Below the pieces are notes generated by a model. The model searched no databases. It saw only the letters and a program-made list of their open reading frames with translations, and had not been told where the DNA came from. Shown here one piece after another: positions 36,375 to 46,739 of a stretch of 64,000 bases of DNA (position 1 is its first letter; every line of letters starts with the position of its first letter). Position numbers and translations under genes: made by a program. The stretch is from Caballeronia turbans (GTDB lineage: Bacteria; Pseudomonadota; Gammaproteobacteria; Burkholderiales; Burkholderiaceae): positions 1 through 64,000 of the forward strand of contig FCOD02000020.1 in the NCBI GenBank assembly GCA_001544655.2, written 5' to 3'.

Positions 36375-36402
36375 GAAAAAAAGCGCGCCATGAGGGCGCG
36401 CT
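36375..36402 (-). terminator. Terminator of the CBS gene
   Basis: An 8-bp GC-rich stem (36382-36389 with 36395-36402) is followed on the minus strand by a T run, 81 bp after the CBS gene stop. Confidence 0.8.
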
Positions 36403-36482
36403 GCGGACACTGCATTCTGCGCGAAGCATCGGCTCGTACATCATGCCGCGAAGCGCGACGCCTCGCGGCACGACATCGACGC

Positions 36483-36935
36483 TCAGCGGGCTTCTTCCTG
36501 CTGCTCGGGCCAGTCGCGAATATAAGCCTTCAACATGCGATTTTCGAAGCCCTGCTCTTCCACGACGGCCTTGGCCACGTCGTAGAACGAGATGACGCCC
36601 ATCAACTGACGATTCTCCATGACAGGCAGATAGCGCACGTGATGCTCCAGCATCATGCGGCGCACTTCGTTTACATCCGTTTCCGGCGTGCACGTGAGCG
36701 GATGGTCGTCCATGATCTTGCGGATGGTCGTGGCGCCGACCGAGCCGCTGTTGTTGTGCAAGGTCAGGATGATCTCGCGGAAGGTCAGCATGCCGACCAG
36801 GTCGCCGTACTCCATCACGACGAGCGAGCCGATATCGTGCGCAGCCATCGTGTCGATCGCGTCGGAGAGCGGCGTATCGGGTGTCACCGTAAAGAGCGTG
36901 TTGCCCTTTACTTTCAGAATGTCGCTGACTCGCAT
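36483..36935 (-). CDS. CBS-domain pair protein
   Basis: A 150-residue protein made of two CBS motifs (a Bateman module, about 1-60 and 70-135), with the repeats FTVTPDTPLSDAIDTMAAHD and THE corresponding PEITDVNEVRRMM-type segment (residues about 72-90). No catalytic domain is attached. Such modules bind adenine nucleotides and act as energy or redox sensors. A following Glu-rich tail (PEQQEEAR) is soluble. The partner protein is unknown. Confidence 0.88.
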   Translation of the reverse strand: MRVSDILKVKGNTLFTVTPDTPLSDAIDTMAAHDIGSLVVMEYGDLVGMLTFREIILTLHNNSGSVGATTIRKIMDDHPLTCTPETDVNEVRRMMLEHHVRYLPVMENRQLMGVISFYDVAKAVVEEQGFENRMLKAYIRDWPEQQEEAR

Positions 36936-37172
36936 GACTGTCTCCTCGCGAAATGCCTGTTCGGATGCTCAAACGGTGATGAAACCATAGGTCGATGCTA
37001 TCGGAAAGGCTCGCAAAAAGAAAGCGAACAAGGCCCGCATCAGCCGAACGGACAAGGCTTTGCGCGTTTTTTGACAAGCGTTCGCCCTAGGTTTGGGCAC
37101 GCGCTTCCGATGTTACGATGATTGACCCTCATTTTTGCCGCATGCCGGCGCCGCCTCGCGCGCCGGCCGCCT

Positions 37173-38513
37173 ATGATGCCAGCCAATCGTTTCGACACGC
37201 TCGCGCTGCATGCGGGCGCCGCGCCCGACCCCGCCACCGGCGCGCGCGCGACGCCGATTTATCAGACCACCTCGTTCACCTTCCGTGACAGCGATCACGC
37301 CGCGGCGCTCTTCAACATGGAGCGTTCGGGGCATGTGTATTCGCGCATCTCGAATCCGACCGTCGCGGTGTTCGAGGAACGCGTCGCGGCGCTCGAAGGC
37401 GGCGTCGGCGCCATCGGCACGGCGAGCGGCCAGGCCGCGCTGCATCTCGCCATCGCGACGCTGATGGGCGCGGGTTCGCATATCGTCGCGTCGAGCGCGC
37501 TATACGGCGGCTCGCACAACCTGCTGCATTACACGCTGCGGCGCTTTGGCATTGAGACGACTTTCGTCCCGCCGCACGATCTCGACGCGTGGCGCGCCGC
37601 CGCGCGGCCGAACACGCGGCTTTTCTTCGGCGAAACGCTCGGCAATCCGGGCCTCGACGTGCTCGATATCGCGGGCGTCGCGGAAATCGCGCACGAGCAC
37701 GCAGCGCCGCTGCTCGTCGATTCCACCTTCACCACGCCTTATCTGTTGCGCCCGTTCGAGCATGGCGCGGACCTCGTCTATCACTCCGCCACCAAATTTC
37801 TGGGCGGCCACGGGACGACGATCGGGGGCGTGCTCGTCGACGGCGGCACCTTCGATTTCACCGCGAGCGGGCGCTTTCCGGAGTTCACCGAGCCTTACGA
37901 CGGCTTTCACGGCATGGTGTTCGCCGAAGAGAGCACGGTCGCGCCGTTCCTGCTGCGTGCCCGGCGCGAGGGCCTGCGTGATTTCGGCGCGTGCCTGCAT
38001 CCTCAAGCGGCCTGGCAACTGCTGCAAGGCATCGAGACGTTGCCGCTGCGCATGGACCGGCATGTCGCGAATACGCGCAAGGTGATCGAGTTCCTGCTGA
38101 GCTCGCCGGCAGTTGAAGGCGTGGCCTATCCGGAACTGCCGACGCACCGCGATCGCGCGCTCGCCGCGCGTCTGCTGCCACGCGGCGCGGGAGCGGTGTT
38201 CAGCTTCGATTTGAAGGGCGGCGTGCCGGCGGCGCGCAAGTTCATCGAAACGCTCACGCTGTTTTCGCATCTCGCGAACGTCGGCGATGCGCGCTCGCTC
38301 GTGATCCATCCCGCCTCGACCACGCACTTCCGCATGGACGCCGCCGCGCTCGAAGCCGCAGGCATCGGGCCGGGGCGCATCCGTCTTTCGATCGGACTCG
38401 AGGACCCGGACGATCTCATCGACGATCTCAAGCGCGGGCTGAAGGCCGCCCAGAAAGCCGCTGAAAGCGGTCAGGACGCCGGCGCGGCCGCGCCGCTCGG
38501 GAGCCGCGCATGA
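37173..38513 (+). CDS. metY: O-acetylhomoserine sulfhydrylase (homocysteine synthase)
   Basis: A 446-residue PLP enzyme of the Cys/Met metabolism family, making homocysteine from O-acetylhomoserine and sulfide. Visible: RFDTLALHAGAAPDPATGAR and PIYQTTSFTFRDSDHAAALF near the N-terminus, the PLP lysine Lys-208 in HSATKFLGGHGTTIGG and the C-terminal ARSLVIHPASTTHFRM. Either of two adjacent ATGs (37173, 37176) can be the start. The stop overlaps the next gene by 4 bp (ATGA). O-succinylhomoserine as substrate is possible. Confidence 0.88.
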   Translation: MMPANRFDTLALHAGAAPDPATGARATPIYQTTSFTFRDSDHAAALFNMERSGHVYSRISNPTVAVFEERVAALEGGVGAIGTASGQAALHLAIATLMGAGSHIVASSALYGGSHNLLHYTLRRFGIETTFVPPHDLDAWRAAARPNTRLFFGETLGNPGLDVLDIAGVAEIAHEHAAPLLVDSTFTTPYLLRPFEHGADLVYHSATKFLGGHGTTIGGVLVDGGTFDFTASGRFPEFTEPYDGFHGMVFAEESTVAPFLLRARREGLRDFGACLHPQAAWQLLQGIETLPLRMDRHVANTRKVIEFLLSSPAVEGVAYPELPTHRDRALAARLLPRGAGAVFSFDLKGGVPAARKFIETLTLFSHLANVGDARSLVIHPASTTHFRMDAAALEAAGIGPGRIRLSIGLEDPDDLIDDLKRGLKAAQKAAESGQDAGAAAPLGSRA

Positions 38514-39352
38514 TCCTCGACGTGCACGGCCGCGCCGCCTACGCCTACACCGGCGGCAAATCGCTCGACGCCGCCCGGCCCGCCATCGTATTCATCCACG
38601 GCGCCGAGCACGACCACAGCGTATGGGCGCTGCAGACGCGCTATTTCGCGCATCACGGCTTCGGCGTGCTGGCGCTCGACCTTCCGAGTCACGGACGAAG
38701 CGACGGGCCGGCGCTGCCGACCATTGGCGAGCTTGCCGACTGGGTGATCGCCGTACTCGACGCGGCGAATGTGCAAAAGGCGATGTTCGTCGGCCACAGC
38801 ATGGGTTCGCTGATCGCGCTCGACGTCGCGGGCCGCTATCCCGCGCGCGCGACAGGCCTAGCCCTGCTCGCGACCGCCGCGCCGATGGCCGTCTCCGACA
38901 CGCTGCTCGACGCCGCGCGCGAGCACGAGCCCGAGGCGATCGCGATGGTCAATCAGTGGTCGCATTCCACGATCGCCGCGAAGCCGTCCAGTCCCGCGCC
39001 CGGTTTCTGGTTGCAAGGCGTGAACCAGCGGCTCATGGAGCGCGTGAGCCTGCGCGGCGAAGCGCTCCTGTTTCATACCGATTTCAGCGCCTGCAACACT
39101 TACGCGGATGCCCTCGAACGCGCGGCCGCCGTGCGCTGCCCGGTGTGCGTCGTGAGCGGCAAGCGCGACATGATGACGCCGCCGCGCGCCGCCCGACCGC
39201 TCGTCGATGCGCTCAGGAAGGCCGGTGCCACGGTGCAATCGGTGGAACTCGACGCCGGGCACGCGCTGATGTCCGAGCAGCCCGACGCGACGCTCGACAC
39301 ATTGTTCGCGTTCGCACTCGCCTGCCTCAAAACGGACACGAAGGCCGGCTGA
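38510..39352 (+). CDS. Alpha/beta hydrolase coupled to metY
   Basis: A 280-residue alpha/beta hydrolase. The oxyanion segment FIHGAEHDHSVW, the nucleophile elbow VGHSMGSLIAL (Ser near 96), the acid in VVSGKRDMMTPPRAA and His in LDAGHALMSEQP form a complete triad. The start codon overlaps the metY stop, so translation is coupled. It is not MetX: it lacks that family's lid and length. Its function next to homocysteine synthase is not known. Confidence 0.85.
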   Translation: MILDVHGRAAYAYTGGKSLDAARPAIVFIHGAEHDHSVWALQTRYFAHHGFGVLALDLPSHGRSDGPALPTIGELADWVIAVLDAANVQKAMFVGHSMGSLIALDVAGRYPARATGLALLATAAPMAVSDTLLDAAREHEPEAIAMVNQWSHSTIAAKPSSPAPGFWLQGVNQRLMERVSLRGEALLFHTDFSACNTYADALERAAAVRCPVCVVSGKRDMMTPPRAARPLVDALRKAGATVQSVELDAGHALMSEQPDATLDTLFAFALACLKTDTKAG

Positions 39353-39479
39353 ACCGCGCGTGCTCGCTGCGGCCGCTTGCATGGCGCGCGTCGCAGTCGC
39401 AGAATGATTCTTGCCGGCCAATCGTCAGACAGGCGCACACCGCCTGCGCGACACCGGCTGCATCATCAGGGAGGCCGCC

Positions 39480-39800
39480 ATGGCGCACACCGCACACGGT
39501 GAACATTTCGCGAATTTCGCCGAGTTCTATCCCTATTACCTCGACGAACACCGGAACCTGGTCTCGCGCAGGCTGCATTTCATCGGCTCACTCGGCGTGA
39601 TCGGCTGCGTCGCGATGGCGGTCGCGACCGGCGACTGGCTCTGGCTGCCCGCGGCCGTCGTCTGCGGCTACGGCTTCGCGTGGATCGGCCATTTCTTTTT
39701 CGAGAAGAACCGCCCCGCGACGTTTCGCCATCCGGTCTACAGCCTGATGGGCGACTGGGTGATGTTCAAGGACATCTGCGTCGGCAAGATCTCGCTTTGA
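39480..39800 (+). CDS. DUF962/Mpo1-like membrane protein
   Basis: A 106-residue protein of the DUF962 (YGL010w/Mpo1-like) family. The N-terminal FAEFYPYYLDEHRNLVSRRL followed by HFIG carries the family His residues, and GYGFAWIGHFFFEKNRPATF the second pair. Two hydrophobic segments are at about 38-55 and 57-75. Yeast Mpo1 is an Fe(II) dioxygenase that shortens 2-hydroxy fatty acids; bacterial homologues are unstudied. GGGAGG precedes the ATG. Confidence 0.85.
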   Translation: MAHTAHGEHFANFAEFYPYYLDEHRNLVSRRLHFIGSLGVIGCVAMAVATGDWLWLPAAVVCGYGFAWIGHFFFEKNRPATFRHPVYSLMGDWVMFKDICVGKISL

Positions 39801-39828
39801 TCCGCGCGCGACAAACGCCGGCATTCGC

Positions 39829-41142
39829 TCAGGCGGGCTGCTCCGGCATCGACGAGCGCGGCGCCTCGCGCAGGCGCGGATTCGTGAGCGCGGACACCCG
39901 CGCGGCGATTAGCGAGCCGAGCGTGATCTCCAGCTTTTCGTTCTCCAGCGCGTTCATGAGCGCGGCGCAATCGACCTGCGCCGCGTCCAGCTTCAGTTGG
40001 TATTCCAGCTCGGCGCGGTCGATCACGAACTGCTCGAAGAGCATCGTCACCGTGATCTGACTCGGATTGGCGATGAGGATGTAGCGCGGCATGCGCGAAT
40101 CCTCCAGCCGGCCGATCCAGCCGAGCGCGTCGAGCCGTGCGATCAGGCGCGTCGACGTATCCAGATCGCAGCGCGCCATGCTGGAAAGCTGCAATGCGGT
40201 GTGGCCTGGTTTGCCTTCGTCGCGCGCCTCGACGAGCCGCGCGAGGATTTCGAGTGCGTCGAGCAGATCGCTGCCCGGAAAATCACGCCGATGATACTGG
40301 CCCGTGCGAATGGCAGGCAGCGCGGACGTGACCATCGCGCCGATGAGCGCGAACATCCAGCACAGATAGACCCACAGCAGGAACACCGGCAGCGCGGCGA
40401 ATGCGCCATAGACAGCGGTATAGGTCGGAATGCGCCGCACGTAATAGCCGAAGCCGCGCTTGCCGAGTTCGAAAGCGACCGCCGCGATCAATCCGCCGAC
40501 GATCGCATCGCGCCACTCTACCTTGCAGTTCGGCATGTAGACGTAAATGATCGTGAAGGCGAGCGCCGTGACCGGCAGCGAGAGGCCCGTCAGCGCCCAT
40601 TCGACGATCGGCGGCATCAGGTTGTGCGAGCCCGCGAACGCGACCGAATGCGCAAACACGTAGGACGAGATGGACAGGCTGCAGCCGAAGAGAATCGGCC
40701 CGAGCGTGATGATCGACCAATAGACGAGCACGCGTTGCGCGATCGGACGCGCCTTCTTCACGCGCCAGATCACGTTGAACGCGGACTCGACCGTCATCAT
40801 CGTCATGACGGAGGTCACGAACAGGATGATCATGCCGACGGTCGTGAGCCCCTTGGCCTTCGACGCGAACTGGTTCAGATACTTGAAGATCTGATCGTTG
40901 ATCTGCGGCGGCATCAGATGCACCGCAAGGAAATCCTGCAGCGACGCCTGGAACGAACCGAAGATCGGGAACGCAGTGAAGAGCGCGAAGGCGACGGTGG
41001 CGAGCGGTACGAGCGACAGCACGCTCGTGAACGTGAGGCTGCCCGCCACTTGCGCGACGCGATCTTCGCCGATGCGTCGCGCGACGAAGCTGGCGAGCCG
41101 CTTGACCGCCGCGAGATCGATGGAAACGTGCTGCAAACGCAT
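39829..41142 (-). CDS. YihY/BrkB-family inner-membrane protein with cytoplasmic winged-helix tail
   Basis: A 437-residue protein. Residues about 30-295 are the YihY/virulence factor BrkB region with six membrane segments (GSLTFTSVLSLVPLATVAFA, YVYMPNCKVEWRDAIVGGLI). The family was once misnamed RNase BN. From about 300 a soluble extension follows (LLDALEILARLVEARDEGKP, then ALGWIGRLEDSRMPRYIL), resembling a winged helix, which is usual in Burkholderia homologues. The start is uncertain: the ATG at 41142 is only 2-3 bp after GGGAG, and the next TTG is better spaced. Confidence 0.85.
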   Translation of the reverse strand: MRLQHVSIDLAAVKRLASFVARRIGEDRVAQVAGSLTFTSVLSLVPLATVAFALFTAFPIFGSFQASLQDFLAVHLMPPQINDQIFKYLNQFASKAKGLTTVGMIILFVTSVMTMMTVESAFNVIWRVKKARPIAQRVLVYWSIITLGPILFGCSLSISSYVFAHSVAFAGSHNLMPPIVEWALTGLSLPVTALAFTIIYVYMPNCKVEWRDAIVGGLIAAVAFELGKRGFGYYVRRIPTYTAVYGAFAALPVFLLWVYLCWMFALIGAMVTSALPAIRTGQYHRRDFPGSDLLDALEILARLVEARDEGKPGHTALQLSSMARCDLDTSTRLIARLDALGWIGRLEDSRMPRYILIANPSQITVTMLFEQFVIDRAELEYQLKLDAAQVDCAALMNALENEKLEITLGSLIAARVSALTNPRLREAPRSSMPEQPA

Positions 41143-41180
41143 TCTCCCGTCATGGCGAAGCGCCTGCGCAAAGCCGCGTC

Positions 41181-41210
41181 TCGCCACGAAAATCACCCAA
41201 TACCTATAAT
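41181..41210 (+). promoter_or_regulatory. Sigma-70-like promoter of wrbA
   Basis: A perfect TATAAT (41205-41210) is preceded at 18 bp by TCGCCA (41181-41186, four of six matches to TTGACA). It lies 22 bp before the wrbA ATG in the divergent gap to the YihY gene. Confidence 0.55.
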
Positions 41211-41223
41211 AGCCGTTCACTAA

Positions 41224-42260
<1,037 letters not shown>

Positions 42261-42419
42261 TCCAGCCGCTTTTCTGAAGTCTGCATCGCCAGGACGTGAT
42301 GCTTTTTAGCACGAAACGCGTGCCGACGCGCGTGCCTATGCCATTCGGACGAGGGTGGCGCGCCGCATCACTGCGCGATACTGTGCACTACGCTCCATCG
42401 GATTCCTTGCTCATCTGAC

Positions 42420-43874
42420 ATGACCGCAACTGAAGCTTTCATCGCCGCCTGCGCCGACGTTCTCGGCACGCCGCACGTCCTCACCGACGCCCACGATACC
42501 GAGCCCTACCTCGTAGACTGGCGCAAGCGCTATCGCGGCAGTGCATGCGCCGTGCTGCTGCCCGCCGACACGATGCAGGTCGCGGCAGTCGTGCGGCTCG
42601 CACGCGAGCATCGCATCGCGATCGTGCCGCAGGGCGGCAACACCGGTCTCGTCGGCGGTGCAACGCCCGATGCGAGCGGCGCGCAAGCAGTCGTGAGCCT
42701 GAAGCGGCTTAATCGCATTCGCAACGTCGATCCGCACAACAACACGATGACCGTCGAAGCGGGCGTCGTGCTCGCCGAAATTCAGGCGCACGCCCAAAGC
42801 GCGCAACGGCTCTTCCCCTTGAGTCTCGCCGCCGAAGGCAGTTGCACGATCGGCGGCAATCTCTCCACGAACGCGGGCGGCACCGGCGTGCTGCGCTACG
42901 GCAACACGCGCGAGCTGTGCCTCGGACTCGAAGTCGTGACGCCTCAAGGCGAAATCTGGGACGGCCTGCGCGGACTGCGCAAGGACAACACCGGCTACGA
43001 TCTGCGCGATCTCTACATCGGCGCGGAAGGCACGCTCGGCATCATCACGGCGGCGGTCATGAAGCTGCATCCGGCGCCGGTCGCCAGGGTCACGACGCTG
43101 GCCGGACTTGCGACGCCGCACGCCGCGCTCGATTTCCTCTCGCTGGCGCTACACCACGCGGGCGCGCTGCTGACAGGCTTCGAGCTCATGTCCGACTTCT
43201 CGATGCGCCTCGTCGGCAAGCATTTCCCGCAACTGCGCTATCCGTTCGACGAGCCGCACGGGCAGACCGTCCTGCTCGAACTCTCCGACAGCGAAAGCGA
43301 TGCGCACGCGCGCGCCCTTTTCGAGCGGCTGATGGAAGAAGCGCTCGAAAAGGGCATCGTGGAGAACGCCGTCGTCGCGGAGAGTCTCGCGCAGTCGCAG
43401 GCCTTCTGGAGCTTGCGCGAGCATATTCCGCTCGCGCAGGCGGAAGAGGGCCTGAACATCAAGCATGACATTGCCGTGCCCATTTCGAGCATCGGCCGCT
43501 TCATCGACGAAACCGATGCGATCATCGCGGACGCGGTGCCCGGCGTGCGCATGGTGACGTTCGGCCATCTCGGGGACGGCAATCTGCACTACAACGTGCA
43601 GGCGCCCGAAGGCGTCGATGCGAAACAGTTCCTCGACGAGTTCCAGACGCCGATCAACGCGCTCGTGTACGACCAGGTGCACAGGCATCGCGGCAGCATC
43701 AGCGCCGAGCACGGTCTCGGGCAGTTGAAAGTCGATGAAGCGATGCACTACAAGTCGCCGGTCGAAGTGCGCCTCATGCAGACGATCAAGGCCGCGCTCG
43801 ATCCGGACAACCTGATGAATCCCGGCAAGGTCGTGCGCTCGCGCGCGTCGTCCGCGAAGGAGAACATCGCATGA
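42420..43874 (+). CDS. FAD-binding oxidoreductase, GlcD/D-2-hydroxyglutarate dehydrogenase type
   Basis: A 484-residue flavoprotein of the vanillyl-alcohol-oxidase superfamily that oxidises a D-2-hydroxyacid. The N-terminal FAD domain has VRLAREHRIAIVPQGGNTGL and IGGNLSTNAGGTGVLRYGN; the C-terminal oxidase domain has FGHLGDGNLHYN and ISAEHGLGQLKVDEAMHYKS. The stop overlaps the next start (ATGA). Candidates for the substrate are glycolate, D-lactate or D-2-hydroxyglutarate; glcE and glcF are absent nearby, which favours D-2-hydroxyglutarate or D-lactate. The 159 bp before it hold no gene. Confidence 0.88.
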   Translation: MTATEAFIAACADVLGTPHVLTDAHDTEPYLVDWRKRYRGSACAVLLPADTMQVAAVVRLAREHRIAIVPQGGNTGLVGGATPDASGAQAVVSLKRLNRIRNVDPHNNTMTVEAGVVLAEIQAHAQSAQRLFPLSLAAEGSCTIGGNLSTNAGGTGVLRYGNTRELCLGLEVVTPQGEIWDGLRGLRKDNTGYDLRDLYIGAEGTLGIITAAVMKLHPAPVARVTTLAGLATPHAALDFLSLALHHAGALLTGFELMSDFSMRLVGKHFPQLRYPFDEPHGQTVLLELSDSESDAHARALFERLMEEALEKGIVENAVVAESLAQSQAFWSLREHIPLAQAEEGLNIKHDIAVPISSIGRFIDETDAIIADAVPGVRMVTFGHLGDGNLHYNVQAPEGVDAKQFLDEFQTPINALVYDQVHRHRGSISAEHGLGQLKVDEAMHYKSPVEVRLMQTIKAALDPDNLMNPGKVVRSRASSAKENIA

Positions 43875-44674
43875 AGATTCGCGTGCTATCCGATCTGCAT
43901 CTCGAATGCGACGAGCCGCTGGCGATCCCCTACGCCGAGGCCGATCTCGTCGTGCTGGCGGGCGATATCCACAATCACGCCGAAGGCTTGCGCTGGGCCG
44001 CGGAAAATTTCGGTTCCGATGTGCCCGTCATCTACGTGCCCGGTAACCACGAGTACTACGACGCCGAGTTCGGCGCAATGGAAGCAGCGATGCAGGACGC
44101 CGCGCGCAGCGTCGACAACGTGCACTATCTGAACAATGCGTCGCTGGTGGATCGCCGTGGGGCATGGCGTGTGCTCGGCACGACGCTCTGGACGGACTTC
44201 GCGCTGTTCGGATCCAGTGACGCGGAGATCGAAAACGCCAAAGAGGCGTGCACGAAGGTCATGCTCGATTACAAAGGCCTGATCCAGCTCGCATGGCCCG
44301 AGCCCGACGGCGAGCCCCGCGAGTTCACACCCGACGATTCCCTCGCCCTGCACGAACAGGCTCGCGCCTGGCTCGAAGGCGAACTCGCGAAGCCGTTCGC
44401 GGGCCAGACGATCGTCGTCACGCACCACGCGCCGATGCGCGAAAGCCTCGCGCGGCGCTACGCGGAAGATCTCGTATCGGCGGGCTTCGTCAATCATCTG
44501 CCATCGCTCGCGCGTGCGCCCGCATCGCTGTGGATTCACGGTCATACGCATACATCGTTCGATTACGTCGTCGAGGGCACGCGCGTCGTGTGCAATCCGC
44601 GCGGCTATTTCCACCGCCGCCGCCAGCAATGGGAGAATCCCGAGTTCGCGTGGGACAAGGTCGTCGAGATCTAG
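43871..44674 (+). CDS. Calcineurin-like metallophosphoesterase
   Basis: A 267-residue phosphoesterase with the full set of metal motifs: SDLHLE at 6-11, LAGDIHNHAEG at about 33-43, PGNHEYYD at about 57-64, VTHHAPMRES near 178-187 and IHGHTHTSFDY near 219-229. It is of the YmdB/UDP-hydrolase superfamily in the broad sense; the substrate is not predictable. It is translationally coupled to the FAD oxidoreductase gene before it. Confidence 0.9.
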   Translation: MKIRVLSDLHLECDEPLAIPYAEADLVVLAGDIHNHAEGLRWAAENFGSDVPVIYVPGNHEYYDAEFGAMEAAMQDAARSVDNVHYLNNASLVDRRGAWRVLGTTLWTDFALFGSSDAEIENAKEACTKVMLDYKGLIQLAWPEPDGEPREFTPDDSLALHEQARAWLEGELAKPFAGQTIVVTHHAPMRESLARRYAEDLVSAGFVNHLPSLARAPASLWIHGHTHTSFDYVVEGTRVVCNPRGYFHRRRQQWENPEFAWDKVVEI

Positions 44675-44728
44675 CGCAGCAACGCGTCAGAAGCACGGAA
44701 ACCGTGTTGGACTTTGCGGAGGAACGCC

Positions 44729-45439
44729 ATGTGCGGCCGAATCAGCCAGTACCGACTGCCGATGCATTACGCGCAACGCCTGCATCTGAAAAATCCGTTC
44801 GTCCTCGTGGACGCCGCCGACAGGCGTCCGGGCTATAACCTCGCACCGGGCACGCATCCGCTCGCCATCTATCCCGACGAAACCATCCGCGCGGTTCATT
44901 GGGGCTACTGCCCGCCGTGGGCCATACAGAAGAAGCTGCCGCAGACCATCAACGCGCGCGTCGAAACCGCCGCGACGAGCGCGTATTACAAGCATTTATG
45001 GAGGAAGGCGCGCATTCTCGTGCCGGCCGATGGCTGGTTCGAATGGCGCATCGAGCCGCGTCCGACAGATCCGGCGACGAAGCCCTTCAAGCAACCGTAT
45101 TTCATCCAGCGCGCCGACGGCGAGCCGATGTACCTCGCGGCGCTCACCAGCATCACGCGCGACGAGGACGCCGCGGCCCCCGGCGCGGGCTTCGTCATCG
45201 TGACGGCGGCGGCGGACGAAGGCCTGATCGATGTGCACGACCGCCGTCCGCTCGTGTTTTCGCCCGCCGTCGCGCGACGCTGGCTCGATCCCGGCGCATC
45301 ACTCGAGGATCTCGCGGCGCTCGTCAAGGCGGACGGCGTGTCGGCGTCGCACTTCGTGTGGCATCGCGTTTCGAGCGACGTCAATCGCGCAACGAACGAC
45401 GAGCCGCGACTCATCGAGCCGCTCGAAACGCAGCTCTGA
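44729..45439 (+). CDS. SOS response-associated peptidase, YedK/HMCES family
   Basis: A 236-residue SRAP protein. The catalytic Cys-2 follows the start Met (MCGRISQY), fixing the start at 44729, which also has a GGAGGA box 5 bp upstream. NARVET with the family Asn, and GWFEWR with the family Glu, are present, as is the late His motif SASHFVWHRVS. YedK/HMCES covalently traps abasic sites in single-stranded DNA. No LexA box was identified with confidence in the short upstream gap. Confidence 0.92.
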   Translation: MCGRISQYRLPMHYAQRLHLKNPFVLVDAADRRPGYNLAPGTHPLAIYPDETIRAVHWGYCPPWAIQKKLPQTINARVETAATSAYYKHLWRKARILVPADGWFEWRIEPRPTDPATKPFKQPYFIQRADGEPMYLAALTSITRDEDAAAPGAGFVIVTAAADEGLIDVHDRRPLVFSPAVARRWLDPGASLEDLAALVKADGVSASHFVWHRVSSDVNRATNDEPRLIEPLETQL

Positions 45440-45456
45440 CCACCGTCCCGCGAAGA

Positions 45457-45645
45457 TCAGCGATCGTAAGGGTCGCGCATGCGCCGCGCAAGCGCCTCCC
45501 GATCGTCGTCGATGCGCACCGGAACGAGGCGCCGCTTCGCGTTGCGCTCCGACTGGGCGCGCGTGGCGTTGAAGAGATCGCGCGACGCCGGAACGGCGAT
45601 CAACACCAGAAGCGCGGCGAGTGCGAGCAGAAGTGGCGTACTCAT
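45457..45645 (-). CDS. Small single-pass membrane protein, 62 aa
   Basis: Not recognised. The N-terminal STPLLLALAALLVLIAVPAS is one membrane segment (about 3-22), and the rest is a highly charged cytoplasmic tail ending MRDPYDR. The reading frame has good coding character but a weak ribosome-binding site. It is convergent with yedK (17 bp) and downstream of the LysR gene with a 117-bp gap. It might be a small regulatory membrane protein or spurious. Confidence 0.45.
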   Translation of the reverse strand: MSTPLLLALAALLVLIAVPASRDLFNATRAQSERNAKRRLVPVRIDDDREALARRMRDPYDR

Positions 45646-45762
45646 GTGATTTATCCCGGTAGAAATGCGGTGGAACCAGTGCAGAAAGTATCAAGCTGCG
45701 GGCACATCGTGCGTAAGCAAGTGTTGCGCTCCGGACTTTTTGGTAACTGACCGCGCACCGCT

Positions 45763-46701
45763 TCAGGCGACGACGAATTCCTTCAACGACTCGGTGTCCG
45801 CGGCGAGCGTGTCGGGCAGCGCCTCGCGCAGGAACTCCACCCACGTGCGGATCTTCGCGTCGAGATACTGGCGCGACGGATAAAGCGCGTATACGTTCAG
45901 CTCCTGCATCGTGTATTGCGGCAACACGCGCACGAGCGTGCCCGCGCGCAGGCCGGGAAGCGCGGACGAAGTCGGCAGCACGCCGATGCCCATGCTCTCG
46001 CGGATCGCCACGACCATCGCCTCCGCGACGTTCACCGTGAACGTCGACGGGCCGAGACTCACCGTTTCCTGCCCGTTCGGGCCGTCGAACACCCAGCGAT
46101 CCGGCGGAAACACCGGCGTCATCAGATGCAGGCAGGTATGGCGCACGAGATCGGAGAGCACGTGCGGGGCGCCGTGCTGCTCGATATAAGCCGGCGAAGC
46201 GCACGCGATGCTGAACACCGAGCCGAGCCGCGCCGACACGAGTCCGGAGTCCGGCAGATCGGACGCGAGCACGACGGACACGTCGTAGCCTTCGTCGAGC
46301 AAATCCGGCACGCGCTGCGCGAGCGTCAGATCGACCTGCACGGAAGGATGGCGCTGCTGATAGCGCGAGATCATCGGCACGATGTAGTGCTGGCCGAAGC
46401 TCGTCATCGAATGAACCTTGAGCTTGCCCGAGGGACGCGCGTGGGCGTCGCCGGCCTCGGCTTCCGCCTGATCGACATAGGCCAGGATCTGCTCGCAGCG
46501 TTGCAGATAGCGCTCTCCGGCTTCGGTGAGCGCGATGCGCCGCGTCGTGCGATTCAGCAAGCGCGCGCGCAGGTGCGCTTCGAGGTCCGATACGGCCCGC
46601 GAAGCGTAGGCCGTCGTCGTATTGAGATGCTGCGCGGCCGCGGTGAAGCTGCCCGCTTCGACGACCCGCACAAATACGCGCATGTTCTGGAGCGTGTCCA
46701 T
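45763..46701 (-). CDS. LysR-family regulator of the efflux operon (AaeR-like)
   Basis: A 312-residue LysR-type regulator of the CrgA/AaeR-like group. The HTH is at about 17-37 (FTAAAQHLNTTTAYASRAVS) and LLNRTTRRIALTEAG follows; the effector domain is complete. It is divergent from the OMF-FUSC-DUF1656-HlyD operon, and a T-N11-A LysR box lies in the gap. In enterobacteria AaeR activates aaeXAB in response to aromatic acids; the same role is inferred here. Confidence 0.88.
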   Translation of the reverse strand: MDTLQNMRVFVRVVEAGSFTAAAQHLNTTTAYASRAVSDLEAHLRARLLNRTTRRIALTEAGERYLQRCEQILAYVDQAEAEAGDAHARPSGKLKVHSMTSFGQHYIVPMISRYQQRHPSVQVDLTLAQRVPDLLDEGYDVSVVLASDLPDSGLVSARLGSVFSIACASPAYIEQHGAPHVLSDLVRHTCLHLMTPVFPPDRWVFDGPNGQETVSLGPSTFTVNVAEAMVVAIRESMGIGVLPTSSALPGLRAGTLVRVLPQYTMQELNVYALYPSRQYLDAKIRTWVEFLREALPDTLAADTESLKEFVVA

Positions 46702-46739
46702 GGCGCTTTTCCGTCTTCAAGAACTGTTCGTGGGTCGAA

